From: Rhizobiales bacterium UBA1912
GTDB lineage: Bacteria; Pseudomonadota; Alphaproteobacteria; Rhizobiales; Devosiaceae
NCBI GenBank assembly: GCA_002337455.1
Contig: DDGC01000018.1
Coordinates: 1 to 50,500 of the forward strand
Direction: 5' to 3'
DNA length: 50,500 nucleotides
The stretch's first letter is position 1. Every line of letters begins with the position of its first letter. Positions 34,513 through 43,913 of this stretch are shown piece by piece. The position numbers and the translations under genes were made by a program. The notes beneath the pieces are model-generated. The model had not been told where the DNA came from, ran no database searches, and saw nothing but the letters and a program-made list of their open reading frames with translations.

Positions 34513-36930
34513 CTAAAAGAGCCCGCCGGTACCAAAGCTTGGCTGCTGGTTTGCACCGGTCTGGATGTTATCGAAAGCCCGCGAATTGACCCCAATGACC
34601 GAAGTCATCAAGTTCGGCCCGGTCCCCGGCTTGAACGCTTCCTGCACGCCCGACCCACCAGCGACGATCCCGACGCCGGTTGCCGGGTCGATCCAGTCCG
34701 TACGCATGCCTTGAGGAACCTGGAACCGCGTTGGCGGAACACCTTCCAAAGCTGCCGAAACAAAATCGGCGAAGATCGGCGCGGCCAGTTCGCCACCCGT
34801 CGAGCTTGACCCCATGTTGCGCGGCGTGTCGTAACCGACATAGACCCCGACAGCCAGCTCCGGTGTGAACCCAACGAACCATGCGTCCTTGTAGTCGTTG
34901 GTCGTTCCGGTCTTGCCCGCCACCGGCCGCCCCACGGCCCGTACCGCCGTTCCCGTGCCCCGCTGAACGACGCCCTCCATCATCGAGGTAATCTGATAGG
35001 CGGTCATCGGATCGAGCACCTGCGCGCGGCTGTCGATGATCATCGGCGCGGCTTGCCCGTGCCAGTCGGCTTGCTGGCAGGCTTCGCAGATGCGTTCGTC
35101 GTGGCGATAGATCGTATCGCCGTACCGGTCCTGAATCCTGTCGATCAGCGTGGGCGTTATCCTGCGACCGCCATTGGCGATGGTCGCATAGGCCGCCGTC
35201 AGGCGCATGACCGTCGTTTCCCCTGCCCCCAGAGCCATGGCAAGAACGTGCGGCATGTCGTCGTAAACGCCGAACAGGCGCGAATATTCCTCGATCATCG
35301 GCATGCCCAGATCGCGCGCCAGCCGCACGGTCATCACGTTGCGCGAAAGCTCGATGCCGCGCCGCAACGTCTGTGGACCATAGAACTGTCTCGCGTAGTT
35401 TTCCGGCTGCCAGACCGAGCCATCGGAATTGACCACTTCGAGCGGCGCGTCGAGGATCACGCTGGCCGGTGTGTAGCCGTTGTCCAGTGCCGCCGCATAA
35501 ACGATAGGCTTGAACGACGATCCCGGCTGGCGCATGGCCTGCGTGGCGCGATTGAATTCGCTTTCAGCGAACGAAAAGCCACCAACGAGCGCCAGGACGC
35601 GCCCGGTCCTTGGGTCCATGGCAACGATGGCGCCTTCGATATCGGGTACCTGCCGCAAGGTATAGACGCCCTCTTCGCCGGCCACCGGCTCGACATAAAC
35701 CACATCGCCAACGCTCAGCAGTTGGCTCAGCGGCTGGCTCACCCACGTAACGGCCGGGCCGGGCAGCGTACCCGTGACCCGTTCCGAACTCACGCGCCCA
35801 TCAACGTCGATCATCGGCCGCAACCCGATCTGCGCCGAATTGGCCTCCATGTCCAGAACCACGGCCAGCGTCCACTCGGGCACGTCTCCAAGCGGAGAAA
35901 TCCCGGCCAGCGCCCCGCCCCAGTCCTCACCGATCTCGATGGTGCCCTCGACGGCGTGAAAACCCCGCCGCTGGTCGAAATCGATCAAGCCATCCATTAG
36001 CGCCTTGCGTGCATGAAGCTGCATCTGCGGGTCGAGCGAAGTACGCACCGACATGCCGCCGCCGTAAAGCGTATCCTCGCCATAAAGCCCGGCGAGCTGC
36101 CGGCGTACTTCCTCGGTGAAATACTCGGCCGAATAAAGCTGCGATCCACCGGCCCGCGGAATGACGTTGAGGTTTTCGTTCTTGTAGGCGCTCGCTTCCG
36201 CCAGCGTGACGTAGCCATTTTCGGCCATCCTATCGAGAACCCAGTTCCGCCGCTCGATTGCCGCCTCGGGCCTCCGGAACGGATGATAGTTCGAAGGTCC
36301 CTTGGGCAGCGCCGCGAGATAGGCCGCTTCGGCATAGGTCAGCTCGTAAAGCGCCTTGTCGAAATAGTTGAGCGCGGCAGCGGCAACCCCATAGGAATTG
36401 AGGCCGAGGAAAATCTCGTTGAGATAAAGTTCGAGGATTTCGTCCTTGGTGAACGTATTTTCGATCCGCAGCGCCAGCAGCGCTTCCTTGATCTTGCGGT
36501 CCCAGGTCTGGTCCGAGGTCAAAAGGAAGTTCTTGGCGACCTGCTGGGTAATCGTCGACGCGCCGACCAGATTGCCGGAATCGCCTGAAATGAATTGCTC
36601 GGCATTGTCGCGTGCCGCGCGAAATACGCCGGCCAGGTCGATGCCGAAATGGGAATAGAAATCCTTGTCCTCGGCCGAAAGGAACGCCTCGATCACCATG
36701 GGCGGAATGGTTTCGACCGGCTGGAACAATCGCCGTTCACGCGCGAATTCGGCGAGCAACACGCCGTCTGCGGCATGCACGCGCGTCGTCACCGGCGGCT
36801 GATAGTCCATCAGCACCGTATAGTCGGGCAGATCGTCGTTGAGCAGCGCTATGTAGTAGGCAACGCCGCCCAGAACAATCAGGCCCGAAAAAACGGAAAA
36901 GCCAAACAGCCAGCTTAAAAGTCGAAACAT
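34513..36930 (-). CDS. mrcA: penicillin-binding protein 1A
   Basis: An 805-residue bifunctional class A PBP that polymerises and cross-links peptidoglycan in the periplasm. After a membrane anchor (MFRLLSWLFGFSVFSGLIVL) come the GT51 domain, with the catalytic Glu in SAEDKDFYSHFGID and VGASTITQQVAKNF, and an OB-like insert. The transpeptidase follows, with Ser in QPGSSFKPIVYAAAL, SRN in ELSRNVMTVRLA and KTGTTNDYKDAWFVG. The start is set at 36930, after GAGAATGCG, where the anchor begins; the frame is open further upstream but without a helix. It follows the amidase gene on the same strand, a conserved wall-synthesis pair in this order. Confidence 0.95.
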   Translation of the reverse strand: MFRLLSWLFGFSVFSGLIVLGGVAYYIALLNDDLPDYTVLMDYQPPVTTRVHAADGVLLAEFARERRLFQPVETIPPMVIEAFLSAEDKDFYSHFGIDLAGVFRAARDNAEQFISGDSGNLVGASTITQQVAKNFLLTSDQTWDRKIKEALLALRIENTFTKDEILELYLNEIFLGLNSYGVAAAALNYFDKALYELTYAEAAYLAALPKGPSNYHPFRRPEAAIERRNWVLDRMAENGYVTLAEASAYKNENLNVIPRAGGSQLYSAEYFTEEVRRQLAGLYGEDTLYGGGMSVRTSLDPQMQLHARKALMDGLIDFDQRRGFHAVEGTIEIGEDWGGALAGISPLGDVPEWTLAVVLDMEANSAQIGLRPMIDVDGRVSSERVTGTLPGPAVTWVSQPLSQLLSVGDVVYVEPVAGEEGVYTLRQVPDIEGAIVAMDPRTGRVLALVGGFSFAESEFNRATQAMRQPGSSFKPIVYAAALDNGYTPASVILDAPLEVVNSDGSVWQPENYARQFYGPQTLRRGIELSRNVMTVRLARDLGMPMIEEYSRLFGVYDDMPHVLAMALGAGETTVMRLTAAYATIANGGRRITPTLIDRIQDRYGDTIYRHDERICEACQQADWHGQAAPMIIDSRAQVLDPMTAYQITSMMEGVVQRGTGTAVRAVGRPVAGKTGTTNDYKDAWFVGFTPELAVGVYVGYDTPRNMGSSSTGGELAAPIFADFVSAALEGVPPTRFQVPQGMRTDWIDPATGVGIVAGGSGVQEAFKPGTGPNLMTSVIGVNSRAFDNIQTGANQQPSFGTGGLF

Positions 36931-37060
36931 CGCATTCTCACACGGGCCCGCGCCCAATCGTTGCGCCATTCCCCGCGATTCTGGAGTCTATCAGAAGCGG
37001 GGCCGATTGTGCGCCCAAACCCATAAAGATCAGTCAAAACGGTGTGTACCGCCCAACGCC

Positions 37061-38341
37061 CTAGTACCGGCCATCGAAATAGACCGCGACGCCGCGCGCC
37101 AACGCCGCCGCAACGCGGTCCAGCCACGCGTCCGTCGTCAGGTTCGCAGTGTCGTCCGAATTGGAGAGAAAACCCAACTCGATCAGCACCGATGGAATAT
37201 CGGGAGAATTGAGAACGAAAAAATCGGCCTGCCGCAGCGGAAAGCGCCGCAACTGGACCGATGGCTCAAGCTGTTCGATCAGCGCCTGACCCGCCAGATA
37301 GGACTGCCGCCGCGTCTCGCGCGCCAGAAAATCAACAAGCACATCGATGGCCCCCTCGTCCTCGGGGGGCGAGAACCCTGCGATCAGGTCGACCCGGTTT
37401 TCATTTTCGGCCAGCACACGGTCGAGGTCGGACGTCGCCAGATCGCCGCGCGTATAGATGGACGCCCCGCGCACGTCCTGCTGATCGAACGAATCCGCGT
37501 GCAGCGAAATGAACAGATCCGCCTGGTTCTGCCGCGCCAGCGCAACGCGCTCGGACAGCGTCAGGAAAGTGTCGGTGTCGCGCGTCAGAGCCACATCGAA
37601 CCGCCCGGTCTCGACCAGCAGATTTTGCAGCTTGAGCGCGAAGGCCAGAACGATGGTCTTTTCTTCCAGCCCGTTCGTCGCCCGCGCGCCGCCATCCACA
37701 CCGCCATGGCCGGGATCGATGATGACAAGGGGCCGCACGCTGTCGATTGCGGTGGCTGTTTCGCCCGGTGCCGTCTGGGCACCATCGAGCTCTGCAGGCG
37801 GGACTTCCTGCTCGGCCTGTTCAACCGCGGGCTCGGCACCCCTCATATTGGCCGCGAAATTTTCCGCCGTGTCAGGCACGAGATCGATCACCAGCCGCGC
37901 CGGCTGATCCTCGAACGCGTCAAGAATGTAGGACTGCTGCACCTGTGCCGGCCCGGCGAGCGATAGTGTCACCCGCACCCGTTCGCCGCCCGGCGCCTCG
38001 ACGCTGTAGGCAGTTACGAGACCATCGCCAGCCGGCTGATTGTCCTGTCCGCCGTCCCCTGCCTGCCCGCGCAGTTCGACGATAACGCGCATCGGATCGG
38101 CAGCTGTATAAACGGCAAATTCGGTCGGCGTCGTCAGATCCAGCACCAGCCGCGCGCGGTCCTGGGTGGCAGTGACCCGGGAGTCGAGCAGCGCCGGCGC
38201 TGTTGGCTGGGCGCCGGCTTCGGTCGCTGCCGCCGGGGCCTCTGCCGCCGGATTTTCCTGCGCCGGACCTGCCGGTACATTGAAAATGGCAAACGCCAGA
38301 ATGAAAAAAATCAGCTTTGCACGCACAGCCGGGACGATCAT
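37061..38341 (-). CDS. N-acetylmuramoyl-L-alanine amidase (AmiC type)
   Basis: A 426-residue secreted zinc amidase that cuts the bond between muramic acid and the stem peptide during division. A signal peptide (about 1-27, ending PAGPAQE) is followed by an AMIN domain (about 50-150, DRARLVLDLTTPTEFAVYTA) and an Amidase_3 domain with the zinc motifs IIDPGHGGVDGGA (about 209-221), the Glu of GLEEKTIV and SLHADS. A Glu/Ala-rich linker joins the two. The gene is read toward mrcA, 131 bases away, and is divergent from rne across a long leader. An EnvC/NlpD-type activator would be expected; the M23 peptidase at 29899 keeps its own zinc ligands. Confidence 0.93.
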   Translation of the reverse strand: MIVPAVRAKLIFFILAFAIFNVPAGPAQENPAAEAPAAATEAGAQPTAPALLDSRVTATQDRARLVLDLTTPTEFAVYTAADPMRVIVELRGQAGDGGQDNQPAGDGLVTAYSVEAPGGERVRVTLSLAGPAQVQQSYILDAFEDQPARLVIDLVPDTAENFAANMRGAEPAVEQAEQEVPPAELDGAQTAPGETATAIDSVRPLVIIDPGHGGVDGGARATNGLEEKTIVLAFALKLQNLLVETGRFDVALTRDTDTFLTLSERVALARQNQADLFISLHADSFDQQDVRGASIYTRGDLATSDLDRVLAENENRVDLIAGFSPPEDEGAIDVLVDFLARETRRQSYLAGQALIEQLEPSVQLRRFPLRQADFFVLNSPDIPSVLIELGFLSNSDDTANLTTDAWLDRVAAALARGVAVYFDGRY

Positions 38342-38866
38342 CGAAAACTCCAGTTCGCGCGCACCTTATGCGATTCTTGGGCGGAAATAGGCAAGCCTCA
38401 GCTTGAACTTCATCCCCGGCAACGCCACATCCTACCGATCGAGCGCGAAGGCCATTGGCTATTGCCAATTTCCGGGAACACTCGTAAGGACTGTAATGCG
38501 GTGCTCTATAGAGTCTGCGCCCAGGCCCGTTCTCGCCTCCGGCATCCAGCCGGCCTCGACACACCGGACATGTGACGCGCGACTTGCACCGAGACAAGAA
38601 TATCGGACTCGCCGGTTTTGAGGTGATCCGACTGGCAGGGCCGATCTGGCCATGCCTCTAAGGACGAGGTCGAATGGGTTTAACTCTGGCAATCGGCACG
38701 ATCGATGTACCGGCGCGCCGCAGCCCGCTGTCCCATTCCTTGACCCCTACCCTTCCCAACGACGCCTCTGGCGTTTTCACGATACTGTCATACGCCTCGC
38801 ATGGCGCTGGCCGCCCGTCAGAAGAACGGTCCCGGCCCGGCGCGCGAGCGCGCGGAGTTCTAATTT
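38342..38866 (+). promoter_or_regulatory. 525-bp region between the amidase and rne, probable long rne leader
   Basis: No convincing gene is seen. RNase E genes of many bacteria have long structured leaders through which the enzyme controls its own mRNA, and this stretch is the right place and size. An open frame at 38674-38937 overlaps the rne start and has no coding character. The rne ribosome-binding site is GGAG nine bases before the ATG. Promoter positions cannot be assigned with confidence. Confidence 0.4.
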
Positions 38867-41515
38867 ATGGCCACAAAAAGAATGCTGGTGGATGCCACCC
38901 ACCCGGAAGAAACACGGATAGTCGTTACCACAGGTAACAGACTCGAGGAGTTCGACTTTGAATCCGCCGAACGGCGGCAGTTAAGGGGCAATATCTATCT
39001 CGCCAAGGTTACGCGGGTCGAGCCTTCCTTGCAGGCTGCCTTCGTCGAATATGGCGGCAATCGTCACGGCTTCCTCGCCTTTTCCGAAATCCACCCCGAT
39101 TACTACCAGATCCCGGTCGCCGATCGCGAAGCGCTTATGCGCGACGAAGAAGAGGCCCATGAGGAAGAAGCCGATCTCGTCGATGACGATGAAATCGAGA
39201 ACGCCGAAGGCGACGATGACGCCGCCGAGGAAAATGGTGACGATTTCGACGCACCACGCGAAACCAAGAAGGTTGAGCAGCTCGGCGACGGCGATGCTCT
39301 CGAAGATCTTCAGGAGCGTCCGCGCCGCAACCAGCGCCGCTACAAGATCCAGGAGGTCATCAAGCGCCGTCAGGTTCTGCTGGTCCAGGTCGTCAAGGAA
39401 GAACGCGGCAACAAGGGCGCTGCGCTCACCACTTATCTCTCGCTGGCCGGCCGCTATTCGGTCCTTATGCCCAACACAGCACGTGGCGGCGGCATTTCGC
39501 GCAAGATCACCAGCGCCGCCGACCGCAAGCGTCTGAAAGAAATCGCCACCGATCTCGACGTACCCCAGGGCATGGGCGTCATCCTGCGCACGGCAGGTGC
39601 TTCGCGCACCAAGGCCGAGGTCAAGCGCGATTTCGAATACCTCATGCGCCTTTGGGAGAATGTGCGCACCCTGACGCTCGAATCTTCGGCGCCCTGCCTC
39701 GTCTATGAGGAAGGCAGCCTCATCAAGCGCACCATCCGCGACCTCTACAACAAGGACATCACCGAAGTCCTTGTGTCCGGCGATGCCGGATATCGGGAGG
39801 CCAAGGATTTCATGCGCATGATTATGCCCAGCCATTCCAAGAATGTGCAGGTCTATAAAGACGATGCGCCAATCTTCTCGCGTTTCAATGTAGAGTCGCA
39901 GCTCGACTCAATGTTCCATCCGCAGGTGACCCTGCCCTCGGGCGGCTATATCGTCATCAACCCGACCGAAGCGTTGGTGTCGATCGACGTCAACTCGGGC
40001 CGCGCGACCAAGGAACACAATATCGAGGACACCGCCCTCCAGACCAATCTGGAAGCGGCCGAAGAGATTTCCCGCCAGTTGCGCCTGCGCGATCTGGCCG
40101 GCCTTATCGTCATCGATTTCATCGACATGGAAGAGCGGCGCAACAACCGCTCGGTCGAAAAGAAGCTCAAGGACTGCCTCAAGAACGACCGCGCCCGCAT
40201 CCAGGTCGGCCACATCAGCCATTTCGGCCTGATGGAGATGAGCCGCCAGCGCATCCGCTTTGGCGTTCTGGAGTCATCGACCCACACCTGCCCCACCTGT
40301 GCGGGCACCGGGCTTGTGCGTTCGGTTTCTTCTCTGGCGCTGATGATCATGCGCGCCATCGAAGACCATGTGCTGCGCAAGCCGGGCCAGTCGATCAACG
40401 TGAACATGCCCGCCGAAGTCGCGCTTTATATCCTCAATACAAAGCGCGAAACGCTCACGGCGCTCGAAGCCAAATACGGCCTTTCGATCACCATTTCCGC
40501 CCAGAGCGGTCTCCTCGGCTCCCAGTTCAACATCGAGCGCGGCGAAGCCCGAGCCCCGGTTGCCGCGGCTCCGGTCCAGCATATCCGCGCCGATGCCGCT
40601 TCGATGGACGACTACCAGGAGGCCGAAGTCGAGGTCGAGGAAGAAGAAGCCGAGGTCGAAGCTGAGATCGAGGCTGAAGACGACACTGCGGGCGAACGCG
40701 ATGGCAGCCGTAACAAGCGCCGCCGCCGCCGTCGCCGTGGTGGCAAGGAAAACGCCGCAATCCAGGCCACTGAGGTCGCAACCCCTGACGCCGAATCCGG
40801 CGATACCGAGGACGAGCCGCGGGCCGATGCCGCCAACGAGGATGACGACGACCAGCCGCGCAAGCGCCGCCGTCGCGGCCGTCGTGGTGGACGCCGCAAC
40901 AAACGCCCCAATGAGGGCGTCGGCACGGATCAGGATACGGACTCGCTTGGCGATGCCGACGCCATGAACGCTGTCGAGGAGCGTGAGCCTGCAGTTGCCG
41001 TCAAGGCCGAGGATGTTCCCGCGCCTGACGCAGCGCCGGAAACCGAAACGGTCCCCGAGACCGCAGAGGAAAAGCCGAAAAAGCGCCGCACCCGCAGGAC
41101 CACCAGGGCAAAGGCCGTGGAACCGGATTCGGTCGCACAGGAAGCCGTGGAAGGCGCCGAAGAAGCGCCAGCCGCCGAGCCTGCACCGGCGCCCGAAAAG
41201 CCGGCCCGCAAGCCCCGAACTCCGCGCAAGAAGAAGGTCGAAGCCGAAGCTCCCGTGGCTGCGGAAGAAAAGCCTGCCCAAGCGCCGCAGCAGGATACCG
41301 CACCCCAGCAGGATACCGCACCCCAGCAGGATGCCGCACCCCAGCCCGTCTCCGAGCCTGAGCCGGCTGCCGAACCCGCTGCGGAAGATCAGCCTGCGGG
41401 CCGCAAGAAAAGGGCCGTGCCGTCCGATGAGATTCTCGTCTCATCAACGAGTGAGCCAACCGAAGAAAAGCCCAAGAAGGCCGGTTGGTGGCAGCGCCGC
41501 CTCGGTCTGGGCTAG
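38867..41515 (+). CDS. rne: ribonuclease E
   Basis: An 882-residue endonuclease, the core of the RNA degradosome. The catalytic half has an S1 domain split by an acidic insert (about 90-135, EEEADLVDDDEIENAEGDDD), as in other alphaproteobacteria, then the DNase I-like site with SIDVNSGR and IVIDFIDMEERRN, and the zinc-link CPTC in THTCPTCAGTG. The C-terminal half (from about 560) is low-complexity: acidic stretches, two Arg-rich blocks (RNKRRRRRRRGGK and RKRRRRGRRGGRRNKR) and an Ala/Pro/Glu tail with three tandem repeats. It scaffolds partner proteins. The stop codon TAG belongs to the first bases of a palindromic repeat. The ATG at 38867 (MATKRMLVDATHPEE) fits the family. Confidence 0.95.
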   Translation: MATKRMLVDATHPEETRIVVTTGNRLEEFDFESAERRQLRGNIYLAKVTRVEPSLQAAFVEYGGNRHGFLAFSEIHPDYYQIPVADREALMRDEEEAHEEEADLVDDDEIENAEGDDDAAEENGDDFDAPRETKKVEQLGDGDALEDLQERPRRNQRRYKIQEVIKRRQVLLVQVVKEERGNKGAALTTYLSLAGRYSVLMPNTARGGGISRKITSAADRKRLKEIATDLDVPQGMGVILRTAGASRTKAEVKRDFEYLMRLWENVRTLTLESSAPCLVYEEGSLIKRTIRDLYNKDITEVLVSGDAGYREAKDFMRMIMPSHSKNVQVYKDDAPIFSRFNVESQLDSMFHPQVTLPSGGYIVINPTEALVSIDVNSGRATKEHNIEDTALQTNLEAAEEISRQLRLRDLAGLIVIDFIDMEERRNNRSVEKKLKDCLKNDRARIQVGHISHFGLMEMSRQRIRFGVLESSTHTCPTCAGTGLVRSVSSLALMIMRAIEDHVLRKPGQSINVNMPAEVALYILNTKRETLTALEAKYGLSITISAQSGLLGSQFNIERGEARAPVAAAPVQHIRADAASMDDYQEAEVEVEEEEAEVEAEIEAEDDTAGERDGSRNKRRRRRRRGGKENAAIQATEVATPDAESGDTEDEPRADAANEDDDDQPRKRRRRGRRGGRRNKRPNEGVGTDQDTDSLGDADAMNAVEEREPAVAVKAEDVPAPDAAPETETVPETAEEKPKKRRTRRTTRAKAVEPDSVAQEAVEGAEEAPAAEPAPAPEKPARKPRTPRKKKVEAEAPVAAEEKPAQAPQQDTAPQQDTAPQQDAAPQPVSEPEPAAEPAAEDQPAGRKKRAVPSDEILVSSTSEPTEEKPKKAGWWQRRLGLG
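41288..41341 (+). repeat. three 18-bp tandem repeats in the RNase E tail
   Basis: CAGCAGGATACCGCACCC occurs at 41288-41305 and 41306-41323, with a one-base variant at 41324-41341. It encodes a Gln-Gln-Asp-Thr/Ala-Ala-Pro unit in the disordered tail and keeps the frame. Confidence 0.85.
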
Positions 41516-41549
41516 AGCGCGGCTCGGAAGCGCGACAAAACAAAGACTT
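41513..41549. repeat. intergenic palindromic repeat, truncated copy B
   Basis: TAGAGCGC followed by CTCGGAAGCGCGACAAAACA and AAGACTT matches copies A and C, but about 34 bases of the first hairpin are missing. In place of their second hairpin a different one follows at 41550-41581. The first three bases are the rne stop codon. Confidence 0.7.
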
Positions 41550-41581
41550 GGGGCACGTGTTTCCATCAAAACACGTGCCCC
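41550..41581. terminator. 13-bp perfect hairpin after rne
   Basis: GGGGCACGTGTTT and AAACACGTGCCCC form a perfect stem with a CCATCA loop directly after the truncated repeat. There is no T tract. It may be the modified second half of the repeat element and could block exonucleases at the 3' end of the rne mRNA. Confidence 0.55.
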
Positions 41582-41600
41582 ATATGATCATCACACAAAT

Positions 41601-41627
41601 AAAAAGGGCGGCTGAGCCGCCCTTTTT
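41601..41627. terminator. bidirectional rho-independent terminator
   Basis: AAAAAGGGCGGC and GCCGCCCTTTTT form a perfect 12-bp stem with a TGA loop, giving a T run on both strands. It lies between the convergent stops of rne and the aminotransferase and would serve both. Confidence 0.95.
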
Positions 41628-41635
41628 GTTGCCCG

Positions 41636-42778
41636 CTATGGGTGGAGAAATTTGCCCATTCGCTCAAGCGCCATGGCGATGTTTTCCTCTGTACCCGCAT
41701 AGGAGAACCGGACGTATTTGTTTCCGTCCGTCCTGTCGAAATCCAGACCCGGCGTCGCGGCGACACCAGCCTGATCGAGCATACGCAGGCAGAAATCCAT
41801 GGTGTCATTGGTAAAGGCCGACGCATCGACATAGGCGTAAAACGCCCCGTCGGACGGCTCTGCCAGACCGAATCCCAGCGTCTTGAGCCCTTCTGACAGC
41901 ACCTGCCTGCTCCTGGCGTATTGATCACGGCGCAGATCATATTCATCCCGCGCCTCCATCGCCGCCAATGCCGCGCATTGCGATACGCTCGATGCGGAAA
42001 TGAACAGGCTCTGCGCCATCATTTCGGCCCGGCGCACCATATCCTCTGGCAGCACCAGCCAGCCGATCCGCCAGCCCGTCATGCAGTAATATTTCGAAAA
42101 GCTGTTGACGATCACATGGTCATGGGAAAATTCGAGCGCACTCGCGTCTCCGCCGACATAATTGAGCCCGTGATAGATCTCATCAGAGATGAACCGCACG
42201 CCGAGCCGATCGCAACATGCGATGATGGCCGCCAACTCGTCACGCTCCAGCACGGCGCCTGTCGGGTTGGCCGGGCTGGCCACAAGCAGCCCCTCGAACG
42301 GTGATTTTTCGTAAGCCGCCTCAATATCGGCCGCCGTCAGCCGCCAGCCATTTGCCGGCGAAACCGGAATTTCGACGCTGCCCAGATTGAGCGAGGCGAT
42401 GATATTGAGATAAGCCGGATAGCCCGGCCGCGTCACCGCAATACGCTGCCCCGGCGCAAATCCTGCCAGAAATGTCAGGATGAACCCACTCGACGAGCCG
42501 GTCGTCACCACGATCCGCTCAGGCGAAACCTCAACGCCGTGCTGTTCGGCGTAATACCGGCTCAGCCGCTCGCGCAGCGCCAGCATACCCTTGGCAGCCG
42601 TATAGCCCATCGGGCGGTCCAGACACCCGCGGACCGCATCGAGCACACATTCAGCCGGTTTGCCGCCAGGCTCCCCGATTTCGAGGTGACAAATCGTCCG
42701 CCCCTGCGCTTCCAGCGCCTGCCCACGCGCCATGAGTTCAAGAGCGTAAAATGGGCGAATCGAATTGGCACTCATCAT
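41636..42778 (-). CDS. class I/II pyridoxal-phosphate aminotransferase
   Basis: A 380-residue aspartate-aminotransferase-fold PLP enzyme. The PLP Lys lies in NSFSKYYCMTGWRIGW, the substrate Arg in YVRFSYAGT near the C-terminus, and SPANPTGAVL is the family's Pro-Asn-Pro segment. The amino donor and product are not identifiable; the group includes aspartate, aromatic and alanine-type aminotransferases. The start is uncertain: tandem ATGs at 42778 and 42775 align with the family, while the frame is open to 42820 with an odd Cys-Cys N-terminus, and no good ribosome-binding site marks any of them. It is divergent from the DsbA-like gene across an AT-rich region with small palindromes. Confidence 0.9.
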   Translation of the reverse strand: MMSANSIRPFYALELMARGQALEAQGRTICHLEIGEPGGKPAECVLDAVRGCLDRPMGYTAAKGMLALRERLSRYYAEQHGVEVSPERIVVTTGSSSGFILTFLAGFAPGQRIAVTRPGYPAYLNIIASLNLGSVEIPVSPANGWRLTAADIEAAYEKSPFEGLLVASPANPTGAVLERDELAAIIACCDRLGVRFISDEIYHGLNYVGGDASALEFSHDHVIVNSFSKYYCMTGWRIGWLVLPEDMVRRAEMMAQSLFISASSVSQCAALAAMEARDEYDLRRDQYARSRQVLSEGLKTLGFGLAEPSDGAFYAYVDASAFTNDTMDFCLRMLDQAGVAATPGLDFDRTDGNKYVRFSYAGTEENIAMALERMGKFLHP

Positions 42779-42820
42779 TTCAATGTCCGCTTGTTCTGTA
42801 TTGCAGCAGCTCATGCTCAA

Positions 42821-43020
42821 ACTGCACCATTTGCGTCAAGTCGCAGTATAGCAGCATTTCATTATCATATTTGCTATCATGTTAGCAAAAAATGCTATTT
42901 TTACAACGATTAATAGAACTACCTCCCAACACGCGCATTTGTTCGCATACCCGGTCCATTGCGGCTGGCTCCCGATCCCTGCTTACGGTAAACCCGCTGC
43001 AACGCGATAGGGAGTTACAG
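42821..43020. promoter_or_regulatory. AT-rich divergent control region
   Basis: This gap is far more AT-rich than its surroundings. It contains the inverted repeats GCTATCATGTTAGC and TAGCAAAAAATGCTA (about 42878-42904), each an arm-spacer-arm of the same GCTA core. They could be paired operator half-sites for a regulator of either divergent gene. The ribosome-binding site of the DsbA-like gene is AGGGAG near 43010. Confidence 0.4.
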
Positions 43021-43911
43021 ATGCAAAAAGCGATCAATATCGGCCTCGCCGCAGCCGTGGCATGCCTCGGCGCCGGGCTCGCTTATTCCATCGCGACACG
43101 TCCCGAGCCCGGCATGAGCCAGGCCGAGGTCGAAGCCCTCCTCACCCAGACGGCCACGACCCAGCCAGCCACCGAGCTCCCGGCTGCGCTCCAGCCCGAG
43201 GCCGCCGAAACTGCCGCCATCGACACCGCCACCATCGGCCCTGTTATCGAGGACTACCTCCTCGCCAATCCACGCCTGCTCGAGCGCATGTCGGTCGAGC
43301 TCGAAACCCAGATCCGCGCCGAAGAAGGCGAGCGGGCCCGCATCGCGCTGGCCGCTCTGGAAGATGAGATCTACAACGACCCCGCCAATATCGTGCTCGG
43401 CAATCCCGATGGCGACGTGACCCTTGTCGAGATGTTCGATTACAATTGCGGCTATTGCCGCCAAGTGGTTGCCGACGTCATGGCACTGGTCGAGGAAGAC
43501 CCGGACCTGCGCGTCATCCTCAAGGAATTCCCCATCCTCTCGCAAAGCTCGGTCGATGCCGCCCGTATCGCCATTCTGGTTGGGCGCTCCGAGGTGGACT
43601 ATCAGGATTTCCACACTGCGTTGTTCTCCTCCCGCGGCCAGGTCGATACCCAGGCCGCCCTCGCCGCCGCCGAATCGCTGGGCCTCAGCCGCGTGTCGCT
43701 CGAACTGGAAATGACCGCCCCAGACGTCTCCGATGCGCTCCAGCGCACCTATACCATTGCCCAGGCGCTCGGCATTTCCGGAACACCCACCTTCATCATC
43801 GGCGACGAGGTTATCCCCGGGGCCCTGCCCAAGGCCGACCTTCTCCGCCGCATCGAAAGCATGCGCGAGTGCGGCGCCACCGTCTGCACAGACAGCGGTC
43901 AGGACGGCTGA
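43021..43911 (+). CDS. DsbA-family thiol-disulfide oxidoreductase
   Basis: A 296-residue exported thioredoxin-fold protein of the DsbA/Com1 group, likely forming or shuffling disulfides in the periplasm. An N-terminal signal or anchor (about 5-25, AINIGLAAAVACLGAGLAYS) precedes an Ala/Pro/Glu linker, a helical segment (about 75-115, GPVIEDYLLANPRLLERMS) typical of the group, and the active site Cys143-Gly-Tyr-Cys146. The cis-Pro loop is SGTPTFIIG. The ATG at 43021 is preceded by AGGGAG; a longer frame from 42892 runs through the promoter region. It precedes the DUF2087 gene by two bases and may be co-transcribed with it. Confidence 0.93.
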   Translation: MQKAINIGLAAAVACLGAGLAYSIATRPEPGMSQAEVEALLTQTATTQPATELPAALQPEAAETAAIDTATIGPVIEDYLLANPRLLERMSVELETQIRAEEGERARIALAALEDEIYNDPANIVLGNPDGDVTLVEMFDYNCGYCRQVVADVMALVEEDPDLRVILKEFPILSQSSVDAARIAILVGRSEVDYQDFHTALFSSRGQVDTQAALAAAESLGLSRVSLELEMTAPDVSDALQRTYTIAQALGISGTPTFIIGDEVIPGALPKADLLRRIESMRECGATVCTDSGQDG

Positions 43912-43913
43912 CA

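Noticed and set aside
38674..38937. 87-aa open frame overlapping the start of rne
   Set aside because: It has a partial ribosome-binding site, but its low-information sequence overlaps rne and matches nothing.
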